From an uncultured Pseudorhodobacter sp. (GTDB lineage Bacteria > Pseudomonadota > Alphaproteobacteria > Rhodobacterales > Rhodobacteraceae), in the NCBI GenBank assembly GCA_937910975.1, contig CALEMZ010000285.1, positions 1 to 7,202 of the forward strand: DNA of 7,202 nt. The letters are read 5' to 3'. Position numbers and translations under genes: made by a program. Below the pieces are notes generated by a model. It was not told the origin of the DNA and made no database searches. It saw only the letters and a list, made by a program, of their open reading frames with translations. Every line of letters starts with the position of its first letter. Within the stretch, counting starts at the first letter, position 1. Positions 1-5,810 of this stretch are shown here, piece by piece.

Positions 1-75
1 CAGCATGGCGGCCAGCGCCTCGGGCGGCGGCAATTGGTCAATTGGTGTGGTGCGGCTGGTCGATGCGGCAGTCAT
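1..75 (-). CDS. Partial gene, N-terminal 25 codons; possible MurNAc-6-phosphate etherase (MurQ)
   Basis: On the minus strand an ATG (complement of 73-75) opens a frame that runs unbroken to the window edge. It encodes MTAASTSRTTPIDQLPPPEA followed by LAAML. A strong purine-rich ribosome site, AGGGGGAA (complement of 80-87), lies 4 nt before the ATG, so the start is well supported. The pattern ID-x-L-P-x-x-E-x-L followed by hydrophobic residues resembles the N-terminus of MurQ, the SIS-fold lyase that removes the D-lactyl ether from MurNAc-6-P to give GlcNAc-6-P. The divergent amino-sugar operon, with its kinase and NagA, fits that role: MurQ would feed GlcNAc-6-P to NagA. Only 25 residues are visible, no catalytic motif is included, and the TE dipeptide common in MurQ N-termini is not obvious. 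The gene is secure; the product is a guess that rests partly on context. Confidence 0.45.
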   Translation of the reverse strand, partial: MTAASTSRTTPIDQLPPPEALAAML

Positions 76-96
76 CTGATTCCCCCTGCCTTTCAG

Positions 97-124
97 TAAA
101 TACCTATCTGATACCTTTTGTCCA
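97..124 (-). promoter_or_regulatory. Candidate sigma70-type promoter for the leftward gene
   Basis: On the minus strand TGGACA (complement of 119-124; five of six matches to TTGACA) is followed after 16 nt by TATTTA (complement of 97-102), a weak -10. Transcription would start near 90, giving a leader of roughly 15 nt that still holds the ribosome site. The 18-bp element at 99-116 fills the space between the two boxes, an ideal place for repressor occlusion. The assignment rests on sequence resemblance only. Confidence 0.35.
99..116 (-). promoter_or_regulatory. Candidate operator A of a paired 18-bp element (probable GntR-family site)
   Basis: Read on the minus strand this is AGGTATCAGATAGGTATT. 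It matches the element at 209-226 (read on the plus strand) at 15 of 18 positions; only three bases in the middle differ. Each copy contains AGGTA twice, 11 bp apart, which is about one helical turn. The two copies point outward towards the two divergent start codons. A GntR/UTRA regulator is the second gene of the rightward operon, and such regulators commonly act on their own intergenic region, so it is the likely ligand. The repeat is seen directly; the binding protein is inferred. Confidence 0.5.
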
Positions 125-187
125 CCTTTAGATATGCCTGCGCGAAATCATCGATAATTGCTTATTTCAGGCGCATATTTAAAGATT

Positions 188-217
188 TTGGTCTTTAATT
201 TTCATGATAGGTAGTAT
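188..217 (+). promoter_or_regulatory. Weak candidate promoter for the amino-sugar operon
   Basis: TTGGTC (188-193) and TAGTAT (212-217) are separated by 18 nt and form the best -35/-10 pair that still leaves the ATG at 229 inside the transcript. Transcription would begin around 224-225, so the mRNA would be almost leaderless. A better -10 match, TATTAT at 223-228, abuts the start codon and would start transcription inside the gene, so it was not chosen. The region is AT-rich and other pairings are possible. Confidence 0.2.
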
Positions 218-226
218 ATAGGTATT
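209..226 (+). promoter_or_regulatory. Candidate operator B of the paired 18-bp element, overlapping the ribosome site
   Basis: The sequence AGGTAGTATATAGGTATT is the inverted partner of the element at 99-116, with the same AGGTA pair 11 bp apart. Its last base is 2 nt before the kinase ATG at 229, and its second AGG (220-222) is the only plausible Shine-Dalgarno sequence, 6 nt from the start. A protein bound here would cover the -10 region and the start of the gene. Centre-to-centre distance to the other copy is 110 bp, so looping between the two is possible. Confidence 0.5.
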
Positions 227-228
227 AT

Positions 229-1122
229 ATGAGCAAGCACGCAGCGCCCTTTGTTATCGGTTGTGATGGTGGCGGAACTGGCTGCCGGGTTGCTGTTGCG
301 GATTTGCAGGGCCACATGTTGGCGCAGGCTGCTGGTGGGCCTGCAAATGCAGCCTCTGCTTTTGATGTCATGGCGGCAAATGTAAGTGCGGGGCTGGCGG
401 ATGTGGCGCTGCAGCTGGGCCTGTCGATGCAGGACTTGATGCGCGGCGTGGCACATTTTGGCCTTGCCGGGGTGATGACCCCGCAAGATGCCAGCCGGGT
501 GGCGGCGGCGTTCCCGTTTGCTCAGATCTGCGTCACCGAGGATCGGGTGGTCGCGGTTGCGGGCGCGCTGGGCGCGGCGGATGGTGTGTTGATCGCCATC
601 GGAACCGGAACGATTGTGGCGGCAAGGCGCGGCTTGCAGGCAAAAAATGTCGGCGGCTGGGGTTTGAAGCTTTCCGATCAGGCCTCTGGCGCATGGCTGG
701 GGCGCGGTCTGTTGGAACATGCGCTGCTGTGCCATGACGGGCTGGAGGAGCATACAGACCTGACGCGCGCAGCCTTTGCGGATTTCGGTGATGACCCTGC
801 CCGCCTGGTGGCTTTTGCCGCCCGGGCGTTCCCTGCCGATTATGCGCGTTTTGCGCCACAGATCATCGCCGCTGCAAAGGCGGGAGATGCGGCGGGGCAG
901 ATGTTGATGCGGCGCGGTGCGGCTTATCTGATCCGCGCCCTGGAGGCCGTGGATTTTGCCAAAGGCGATGCCCTTTGCCTGACGGGCGGCGTGGCCCCAC
1001 ATTACGCACTCTACCTTCCTGTGTCGGCGCAAGATGCAATCGTGCCGCCGCAAGGCTCGGCCTTGGATGGCGCGCTGCGGCTGGCCTTGCAAGCGGCGCG
1101 AGAAATGGAAGGCGCGCCATGA
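229..1122 (+). CDS. BadF/BadG/BcrA/BcrD-family sugar kinase, probable N-acetylglucosamine (or MurNAc/glucosamine) kinase
   Basis: This 297-residue protein belongs to the ASKHA-fold kinases of the BadF type, which phosphorylate amino sugars with ATP in the cytoplasm. The N-terminal phosphate-1 loop is DGGGTGCR (residues 13-20). Asp105, in VTEDR, sits where the family has its catalytic base. The second nucleotide loop is IGTGT (124-128), followed by GGWG and SGAWLG (142-158), and the adenosine motif is LTGGVA (251-256). Length is normal for bacterial GlcNAc or MurNAc/GlcNAc kinases (MurK type). The ATG at 229 is chosen because the beta strand and P-loop follow at once and no later start would keep them; its Shine-Dalgarno is weak. 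It is the first gene of the operon, and its stop overlaps the regulator start (ATGA, 1119-1122). Feeding a GlcNAc-6-P deacetylase makes GlcNAc the likeliest substrate, and a possible divergent murQ keeps MurNAc open. Sequence alone does not fix the substrate. Confidence 0.82.
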   Translation: MSKHAAPFVIGCDGGGTGCRVAVADLQGHMLAQAAGGPANAASAFDVMAANVSAGLADVALQLGLSMQDLMRGVAHFGLAGVMTPQDASRVAAAFPFAQICVTEDRVVAVAGALGAADGVLIAIGTGTIVAARRGLQAKNVGGWGLKLSDQASGAWLGRGLLEHALLCHDGLEEHTDLTRAAFADFGDDPARLVAFAARAFPADYARFAPQIIAAAKAGDAAGQMLMRRGAAYLIRALEAVDFAKGDALCLTGGVAPHYALYLPVSAQDAIVPPQGSALDGALRLALQAAREMEGAP

Positions 1123-1877
1123 CCATAGCGGATTTCCTTGACCCCAAAGGCTGGCTGACCCGCGAGGCGGGGCCGCGCTATGTGCAATTGCACAAACGGC
1201 TTAGCGAAGCTGTGGCGCAGGGCATCTTGCGCCCCGGTGCCCCCTTGCCGCCAGAGCGCGAGATTGCCACCATCACAGACTTGAGCCGTGTAACCGTACG
1301 CAAAGCCATCAGCCTTCTCGCCGATGAGGGGTTGATTGTGCAAAAGCAGGGTTCCGGCTCCTTCATCTCGAACCGCACGCCACGGATTGAGCAATCCTTG
1401 TCTCGGCTGACCTCATTTACCGAGGATATGGCCCGGCGGGGCAAGGTTTCGACCTCGCGCTGGCTGGAACGCGGTCTATTCATGCCATCGCCCGATGAGG
1501 TGCTGATGCTGGCGCTGGCGGCAGAAAGTTCGGTCGCGCGGCTTGCTCGGTTGCGCAGCGCCGATGGCCAGCCCCTAGCGATAGAACGGGCTTCGCTGCC
1601 CACTGACATTCTGCCCAACCCGCTGCTTGTGGAAACCTCGCTTTATGAGGCGTTGGAGGCGCGTGGCCTGCGCCCGGTGCGCGCATTGCAAAAAATATCA
1701 GCCATCAATCTGGGCGACGAGGATGCGGCCTTGCTGGAGGTCAATCCCGGTGTGGCGGGATTGCGGATTGAGCGGACATCCTATCTGGAAAATGGCCGCG
1801 TGGCAGAGTTTACCCGCTCTATCTATCGCGGGGATGCCTATAATTTCGTGGCCGAATTACGCCTTTCAAAGGAATGA
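1119..1877 (+). CDS. GntR-family transcriptional regulator, HutC/UTRA subfamily
   Basis: This 252-residue protein has an N-terminal winged helix (about residues 20-86) with the GntR signatures PPEREIA (44-50) and SRVTVRKAISLLADEGLI (56-73), then the wing QKQGSGSFIS. The C-terminal part (about 95-247) is a UTRA ligand-binding domain: it has the LRSADGQPLAIERASLP strand pair and ends in the typical E-x-x-R-S-x-Y-R-G-D-x-Y-x-F pattern. UTRA regulators of amino-sugar operons sense phosphorylated sugars such as GlcNAc-6-P or GlcN-6-P, so local control of this operon is the natural role. The start at 1119 is preferred because it overlaps the kinase stop, follows GGAAGG (1107-1112), and gives the family's usual length; the frame stays open upstream, but only inside the kinase gene. 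The likely operators are the twin elements at 99-116 and 209-226. The effector is not proven. Confidence 0.88.
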   Translation: MTIADFLDPKGWLTREAGPRYVQLHKRLSEAVAQGILRPGAPLPPEREIATITDLSRVTVRKAISLLADEGLIVQKQGSGSFISNRTPRIEQSLSRLTSFTEDMARRGKVSTSRWLERGLFMPSPDEVLMLALAAESSVARLARLRSADGQPLAIERASLPTDILPNPLLVETSLYEALEARGLRPVRALQKISAINLGDEDAALLEVNPGVAGLRIERTSYLENGRVAEFTRSIYRGDAYNFVAELRLSKE

Positions 1878-1880
1878 GAA

Positions 1881-2912
1881 ATGCCCCGGACTGAGACGTA
1901 TATGCGTCAGGAAATTCTTGAGATCCCGCATGTTGTCGCGAATTTGCTGACATTGGGTGCGCCGGGGATCAAGGCTGCTGCAGCGGGGCTAGTGGCGCGC
2001 GATCCGGCCTTCATGATCTCGGTCGCGCGCGGCTCCTCCGACCATGCCGCGACCTATTTCAAATATTGCAGCGAATTGTTGCTTGGTATCCCCGTGGCCT
2101 CCGTTGGCCCTTCGGTCGCTTCGGTTTACAAGCGCCCATTGCGACTTCAGGGCGCGGCCTGCATCGCCATTTCGCAATCAGGCAAAAGCCCCGATATCGT
2201 GGAAATGGCGCGTGCAGCACGGGCGGCAGGGGCGATGTCGCTGGCGTTGACCAACCACCCCGAAAGTGACCTCGCGCGGGTCAGCGATCATACATTGTGC
2301 CTGCATGCGGGCGCTGAGCTTTCAGTGGCGGCGACAAAAACCTTTGTCACGTCTATTGTTTCCGGCATCTGGCTCTTGGCGCAGATGAAGGGTGATGCTG
2401 ATTTGCTGGCCGCCATCCATGCGCTGCCAAAGGTGTTGGAACAGGCCGCCCATGCCGATTGGGGCGCTGTTAGTGCGGCGCTGGCAGATCGAAACTCGAT
2501 TTACTGTCTCGGGCGCGGCCCGGCCAATGCGATTTCCAATGAGGCGGCACTGAAATTTAAGGAAACCTGCCAGCTTCATGCCGAAAGCTATTCGTCGGCC
2601 GAGGTGCTGCACGGCCCGGTTTCTATTGTCGATAGCGGCTTCCCGGTGATTGCCCTCGCCGCCAATGACGCAGCAGAGGATGTACTGGTTCAGGTGGCCG
2701 ATGATATTGCGGCCAAGGGTGCGAATGTCTTTGTTACCTCCACCAAGGCAGTCCGCGCGCAATCCCTTCCCACCATCCGCAGTGCCCATGCGCTTACCGA
2801 TCCCATCGCGCTGATCGTGTCTTTCTACGCCATGGTCGAACAGGTCGCCTGCGCGCGCGGCATCAACCCGGATGCACCGCGCCACCTCAAGAAAGTCACG
2901 GAAACGGTATGA
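1881..2912 (+). CDS. nagB-II: GlmS-like double-SIS protein, probable glucosamine-6-phosphate deaminase (NagB-II type)
   Basis: The 343 residues correspond to the isomerase half of GlmS (two SIS domains) without the N-terminal glutaminase domain. The first SIS domain has ARGSSDHA (49-56), SQSGKSPD (98-105) and ELSVAATKTF (146-155). The second has GRG (211-213), then KFKETCQLHAES (225-236) and EVLHGP (241-246). Glu228, His244 and Lys338 (in PRHLKK) align with GlmS catalytic residues Glu488, His504 and Lys603 of E. coli. Lacking the glutamine-hydrolysing domain, proteins of this type run the reaction in the deaminating direction: GlcN-6-P to fructose-6-P plus ammonia. The position between the regulator and NagA, with no classical NagB visible, fits that job. 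The start follows AAGGA (1869-1873), 3 nt after the regulator stop, and the end overlaps nagA by ATGA. An AgaS-type role is less likely because the GlmS-like C-terminus is kept. Confidence 0.85.
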   Translation: MPRTETYMRQEILEIPHVVANLLTLGAPGIKAAAAGLVARDPAFMISVARGSSDHAATYFKYCSELLLGIPVASVGPSVASVYKRPLRLQGAACIAISQSGKSPDIVEMARAARAAGAMSLALTNHPESDLARVSDHTLCLHAGAELSVAATKTFVTSIVSGIWLLAQMKGDADLLAAIHALPKVLEQAAHADWGAVSAALADRNSIYCLGRGPANAISNEAALKFKETCQLHAESYSSAEVLHGPVSIVDSGFPVIALAANDAAEDVLVQVADDIAAKGANVFVTSTKAVRAQSLPTIRSAHALTDPIALIVSFYAMVEQVACARGINPDAPRHLKKVTETV

Positions 2913-4039
2913 GCCTGCAAGCCTATGTAGGGGCCAATATTTTTGACGGGATGGCGCTGCATCAAGGGTTTGCGCTGCTGCTGGATGCGGGGGCGTTTCA
3001 CGGGGTCTGTGAAGCGCGTTCCGTACCAGAGGGGGCTGAGAAGATCATGCTTGCGGGCGGCACCATCTTGCCTGGGTTCGTGGATCTGCAGGTCAATGGC
3101 GGCGGCGGCGTCATGTTCAATGATGACCAATCCGTCACGGCCTTGGCCATCATCGCCCGCGCCCATGCCAGAACCGGAACCGCCGCGATCCTGCCCACGC
3201 TGATCACCGACACGCCCGCCCGCACCCGTGCCGCGATTGCCGCCGTAGCGCAGGCCATTGCACAAAATGTGCCGGGGATCATCGGGTTGCATTTGGAAGG
3301 GCCACATCTGGACATTGCGCGCAAGGGTGCCCATGACCCAAGCCTCATTCGTCCGATGGCTGCCGAAGACTTTGCGCTGATCTGTGGCGCGGCGCGTCAG
3401 CTTCCCAACCTGATGCTGACTGTGGCCCCCAAAAGCGTGACGCCCGCGCAAATCGCTGGCTTGCGGGCGGCGGGGGTTATTGTTTCGCTAGGCCACAGCG
3501 ATTGCAGTTATGAAACGGCGCTGACCTGTTTTGATGCGGGTGCCCGTTGTGCCACGCATCTATTCAACGCGATGAGCCAGCTTGGCAATCGCGAACCTGG
3601 CCTTGTGGGGGCGGTGCTGGATAGTGGGGGCGTGAGTTGCGGGTTGATCGCTGATGGCATTCACGTGCACCCCGCCAGCATTCGCGCGGCCTTGGGCGCA
3701 AAAAGAGGCCCGGGACGGGTTTTTCTGGTTACGGATGCGATGTCTACCCTTGGGTCGGAGATCACGGAGTTTCAGCTGAACGGGCGGCGGGTGCTGCGGC
3801 AAAACGGGCGGCTGACACTGGAGAACGGCAGCCTCGCCGGGGCCGATCTGGAGATGCCAAGTGCGATTTCGGTGATGGTCAACAAGGTTGGATCGACCCT
3901 TTCTCAAGCGCTGGCCATGGCCACCGTTTACCCGGCAAATGTGCTGCGCCAGCCCGGCGAATATGGGCGTTTTGTAACGGGCTATCCATCGCATGCGATC
4001 CATCTTGGCGCTTCATTCAAGACCCGCGCCCTGACATGA
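2909..4039 (+). CDS. nagA: N-acetylglucosamine-6-phosphate deacetylase NagA
   Basis: NagA removes acetate from GlcNAc-6-P to give GlcN-6-P, the substrate of the preceding SIS protein. The 376-residue length is typical. Amidohydrolase landmarks occur in order: LPGFVDLQVNGGGG (54-67), GLHLEGPH (126-133) with metal ligand Glu130, LGHSD (194-198) with His196, THLFNAM (216-222) with His217, REPG (228-231), GIHVHP (250-255) and VTDAMS (274-279) with catalytic Asp276. The first motif carries Gln61-x-Asn63 rather than His-x-His, as in E. coli NagA, which points to a single-metal active site. The THLFNAMSQLGNREPG segment differs from the common MSPLTHREPG form. The C-terminal strand that usually contains an ADLV-type motif reads SHAIHLGASF, a modest divergence. 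The start lies inside the upstream gene's stop (ATGA), so expression probably depends on translational coupling. It is the last gene of the amino-sugar set. Confidence 0.95.
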   Translation: MSLQAYVGANIFDGMALHQGFALLLDAGAFHGVCEARSVPEGAEKIMLAGGTILPGFVDLQVNGGGGVMFNDDQSVTALAIIARAHARTGTAAILPTLITDTPARTRAAIAAVAQAIAQNVPGIIGLHLEGPHLDIARKGAHDPSLIRPMAAEDFALICGAARQLPNLMLTVAPKSVTPAQIAGLRAAGVIVSLGHSDCSYETALTCFDAGARCATHLFNAMSQLGNREPGLVGAVLDSGGVSCGLIADGIHVHPASIRAALGAKRGPGRVFLVTDAMSTLGSEITEFQLNGRRVLRQNGRLTLENGSLAGADLEMPSAISVMVNKVGSTLSQALAMATVYPANVLRQPGEYGRFVTGYPSHAIHLGASFKTRALT

Positions 4040-4168
4040 GTTTGGCCAAATAACTTTACCAAAGGCACGATTTTCTCCTGGTGTGTGGTTGACTATCATC
4101 ACAAAACCATGGCCCTTGTAGGCTGGTATGGTAGCATGACAGCAGGCAGATCAAAGGGGGAGAGAGCC
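4040..4168 (+). promoter_or_regulatory. Intergenic region with candidate control signals for the second gene group
   Basis: This 129-bp gap is the only sizeable break between same-strand genes. It contains the perfect 10-bp palindrome TTTGGCCAAA (4041-4050) just after the nagA stop, a TTGACT box (4089-4094) that could serve as -35 although no good -10 follows, and TGGTATGGTAGCA (4124-4136), a one-mismatch inverted repeat (TGGTA, 3 nt, TAGCA) of the kind bound by FCD-type GntR regulators. ACCAT (4106-4110) and ATGGT (4128-4132) could also pair in RNA. No copy of the 18-bp element seen at 99-116 is present. A separate promoter is plausible but unproven. Confidence 0.3.
4154..4163 (+). promoter_or_regulatory. 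Ribosome binding site fixing the start of the dehydrogenase at 4169
   Basis: The purine tract AAGGGGGAGA lies 5 nt before the ATG at 4169. It settles the start: the frame is open upstream as far as a GTG at 4085, but those extra 28 codons (MVDYHHKTMALVGW...) precede the normal SDR N-terminus, contain this ribosome site and have no Shine-Dalgarno sequence of their own. Confidence 0.75.
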
Positions 4169-4912
4169 ATGGGCAGATTATCGGGCAAGAGGGCTTTTGT
4201 CACTGCGGCAGGGCAGGGCATTGGTCGCGCCTCGGCGTTGGCGATGGCCCGCGAAGGGGCGCATGTTATCGCCACGGATATCAACGCCGCCACACTCGCA
4301 ACGCTGGCCGCCGAAGGGTTGGAGACGCATCTGTTTGACGTGCGCGACCCGGCGGCAGTGACGGCGATGGCCGGGCGCATCGGCGCGGTGGATGCGCTGT
4401 TTAACTGCGCAGGCTATGTGGCGCATGGCACAATTCTGGATTGTGATGAGGAACAGTGGTCTTTCAGCGTCGATCTGAACATGACGGCGATGTACCGCGT
4501 GACGCGTGCGTTCTTGCCGGCGATGCTGGCCAATGGTGGCGGCTCGATCATCAATATGTCGTCGGTGGCTTCTTCGATCATCGCCGCACCCAATCGCTAT
4601 GTTTACGCTGCAACCAAGGCTGCCGTGCTCGGGATGACCAAGGCGATTGCTGCCGATTTCATCACCCAAGGCATCCGTTGCAACGCAATCTGCCCCGGCA
4701 CGATCGACAGCCCCTCGCTGGAGGAGCGGATGCGTGCGCTGGGGGGGGGTGATTATGCCGCGGGCCGCGCTGAGTTCATGAAACGTCAGCCGATGGGCCG
4801 CCTTGGCACACCCGATGAGATTGCTAATCTGGTGGTCTATCTGGCAAGTGATGACAGTAGCCTGACAACCGGGGCCGCCCATGTGATTGATGGCGGCTGG
4901 TCGAATACCTGA
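4169..4912 (+). CDS. BDH2-like short-chain dehydrogenase, probable 2-keto-3-deoxy-L-fuconate (or -rhamnonate) 4-dehydrogenase
   Basis: This is a 247-residue classical SDR. The Rossmann loop is TAAGQGIG (12-19), Asp37 ends strand 2 and predicts NAD over NADP, NCAG is at 79-82, and the catalytic residues are Ser132, Tyr146 and Lys150 (YAATK). The segments ATDIN, HGTILDCDEEQW, NMSSVASS, ADFITQGIRCN, CPGTIDSPSLEER and DGGWSN closely follow human BDH2/DHRS6. Arg143 and Arg187 match arginines thought to hold the substrate carboxylate in that family. Bacterial members of this type oxidise the C4 hydroxyl of 2-keto-3-deoxy-L-fuconate to the 2,4-diketo acid. The next gene, an FAH hydrolase, is the expected partner for cleaving that product. 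A nine-G run (4741-4749) codes for Gly192-194 in a loop and makes this loop about two residues longer than in BDH2. A 3-hydroxybutyrate or hydroxyproline dehydrogenase role is possible but fits the neighbourhood less well. Confidence 0.7.
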   Translation: MGRLSGKRAFVTAAGQGIGRASALAMAREGAHVIATDINAATLATLAAEGLETHLFDVRDPAAVTAMAGRIGAVDALFNCAGYVAHGTILDCDEEQWSFSVDLNMTAMYRVTRAFLPAMLANGGGSIINMSSVASSIIAAPNRYVYAATKAAVLGMTKAIAADFITQGIRCNAICPGTIDSPSLEERMRALGGGDYAAGRAEFMKRQPMGRLGTPDEIANLVVYLASDDSSLTTGAAHVIDGGWSNT

Positions 4913-4924
4913 AGGAGAGTAGAG

Positions 4925-5773
4925 ATGAAACTTTTGCGTCATGGCCCTATGGGGCAGGAAAAGCCGGGCCTCATGGCCGCCGATGGAACGATCCGTGATC
5001 TGTCGGCCCATGTGTCCGATATTGACGGTGCGGCACTTTCGGATGCGGCTTTGGCCAATCTGGCCAAGATTGATCCGGCCTCACTGCCCGTTGTGGCCGC
5101 AGGCACCCGGCTTGGGGCTTGTGTGGCGGGCACGGGCAAGTTCATTTGTATCGGGCTGAACTATGCCGACCACGCCGAAGAAAGCGGGATGGCGGTGCCG
5201 CCGGAGCCAGTGATCTTCATGAAGGCAACCTCGGCCATTTGCGGGCCGAATGATCCGATCATCATTCCACGTGGGTCTGAAAAGACCGACTGGGAGGTGG
5301 AGTTGGTCGCCGTGATCGGCACCCGGTGCAAATATGTCTCGGAGGCGGATGCGCTGAACCATGTCGCGGGCTATTGCGTTACCAACGACGTGTCCGAGCG
5401 CGCGTTTCAGACCGAACGCTCGGGCCAGTGGACCAAGGGCAAATCTTGCGACAACTTCGGCCAGATCGGCCCTTGGCTGGTGACGCGGGATGAGGTGGCA
5501 GACCCACAAAACCTTAGCATGTGGCTGACGGTGAACGGCAAGAAGATGCAAAACGGCTCCACCAAAACCATGGTTTACGGGGTGGCGCATGTGGTGTCCT
5601 ATCTCAGCCAGTTCATGACTTTGCATCCCGGCGATGTGATCTCTACCGGCACGCCTCCCGGCGTGGGCATGGGGATGAAACCGCCGCAATACCTGCGCGC
5701 GGGCGATGTAGTGGAACTGGCGATTGAGGGTCTCGGCCAACAGCGTCAGGACGTGATCGCGGACCCGGCGTAA
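4925..5773 (+). CDS. FAH-family hydrolase, probable 2,4-diketo-3-deoxy-L-fuconate/rhamnonate hydrolase
   Basis: The 282-residue protein has a short N-terminal domain (1-65) opening with MKLLRHGPMGQEKPG and an FAH catalytic domain (about 70-275). Conserved blocks are GLNYADHAEE (77-86), DWEVELVAVIG (122-132), TNDVSER (153-159), GQWTKGKS (167-174) and STGTPPGVGMG (240-250). Glu124, Glu126 and Asp155 are the expected divalent-metal ligands, His83 lies in the catalytic lid and Lys173 in the active site. FAH enzymes hydrolyse C-C bonds of 1,3-diketo acids; here the predicted reaction splits a 2,4-diketo-3-deoxy-hexonate into pyruvate and L-lactate. Automated pipelines often mislabel this subgroup as ureidoglycolate lyase. 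The gene starts 12 nt after the dehydrogenase stop with AAGGAG (4912-4917) 7 nt ahead, so the two are surely co-transcribed. The family is certain; fuconate versus rhamnonate stereochemistry cannot be read from the sequence. Confidence 0.78.
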   Translation: MKLLRHGPMGQEKPGLMAADGTIRDLSAHVSDIDGAALSDAALANLAKIDPASLPVVAAGTRLGACVAGTGKFICIGLNYADHAEESGMAVPPEPVIFMKATSAICGPNDPIIIPRGSEKTDWEVELVAVIGTRCKYVSEADALNHVAGYCVTNDVSERAFQTERSGQWTKGKSCDNFGQIGPWLVTRDEVADPQNLSMWLTVNGKKMQNGSTKTMVYGVAHVVSYLSQFMTLHPGDVISTGTPPGVGMGMKPPQYLRAGDVVELAIEGLGQQRQDVIADPA

Positions 5774-5810
5774 ATTGGGCCTGACCGGAATGTGATGGGG
5801 AAACGATGAA

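Noticed and set aside
31..46. Tandem repeat CAATTGGT x2
   Set aside because: It lies within the coding start of the partial leftward gene and simply encodes T-P-I-D-Q-L in frame; only two copies, so chance is a sufficient explanation.
181..196. Short inverted repeat AAAGA/TCTTT upstream of the kinase
   Set aside because: Five-base arms in an AT-rich region are expected by chance and show no relation to the twin 18-bp elements.
202..1092. Long open frame of 296 codons on the minus strand
   Set aside because: It is antisense to the BadF kinase, whose motifs are clear. The antisense product is low-complexity (Arg, His and Gln rich), typical of a GC-rich shadow frame, and shows no family signature.
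975..1118. Upstream extension of the GntR regulator frame
   Set aside because: The extra 48 codons lie wholly inside the kinase gene and encode no GntR-like sequence. The ATG at 1119 has a ribosome site and gives the normal length.
2825..3451. Open frame of 208 codons on the minus strand across the SIS/nagA junction
   Set aside because: It is antisense to two well-supported genes and has no recognisable domain.
3988..3999. Perfect 12-bp palindrome ATCGCATGCGAT
   Set aside because: It is inside the nagA coding sequence near the 3' end, has no T-tract and no second copy in the window; probably a chance codon arrangement.
4085..4168. GTG-started extension of the first SDR by 28 residues
   Set aside because: It has no ribosome site, contains the real one (4154-4163), and would add an atypical tail before the Rossmann fold.
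4178..5011. Open frame of 277 codons on the minus strand
   Set aside because: It is a shadow of the SDR and the start of the FAH gene; the translation is His/Arg/Cys rich and shows no motif.
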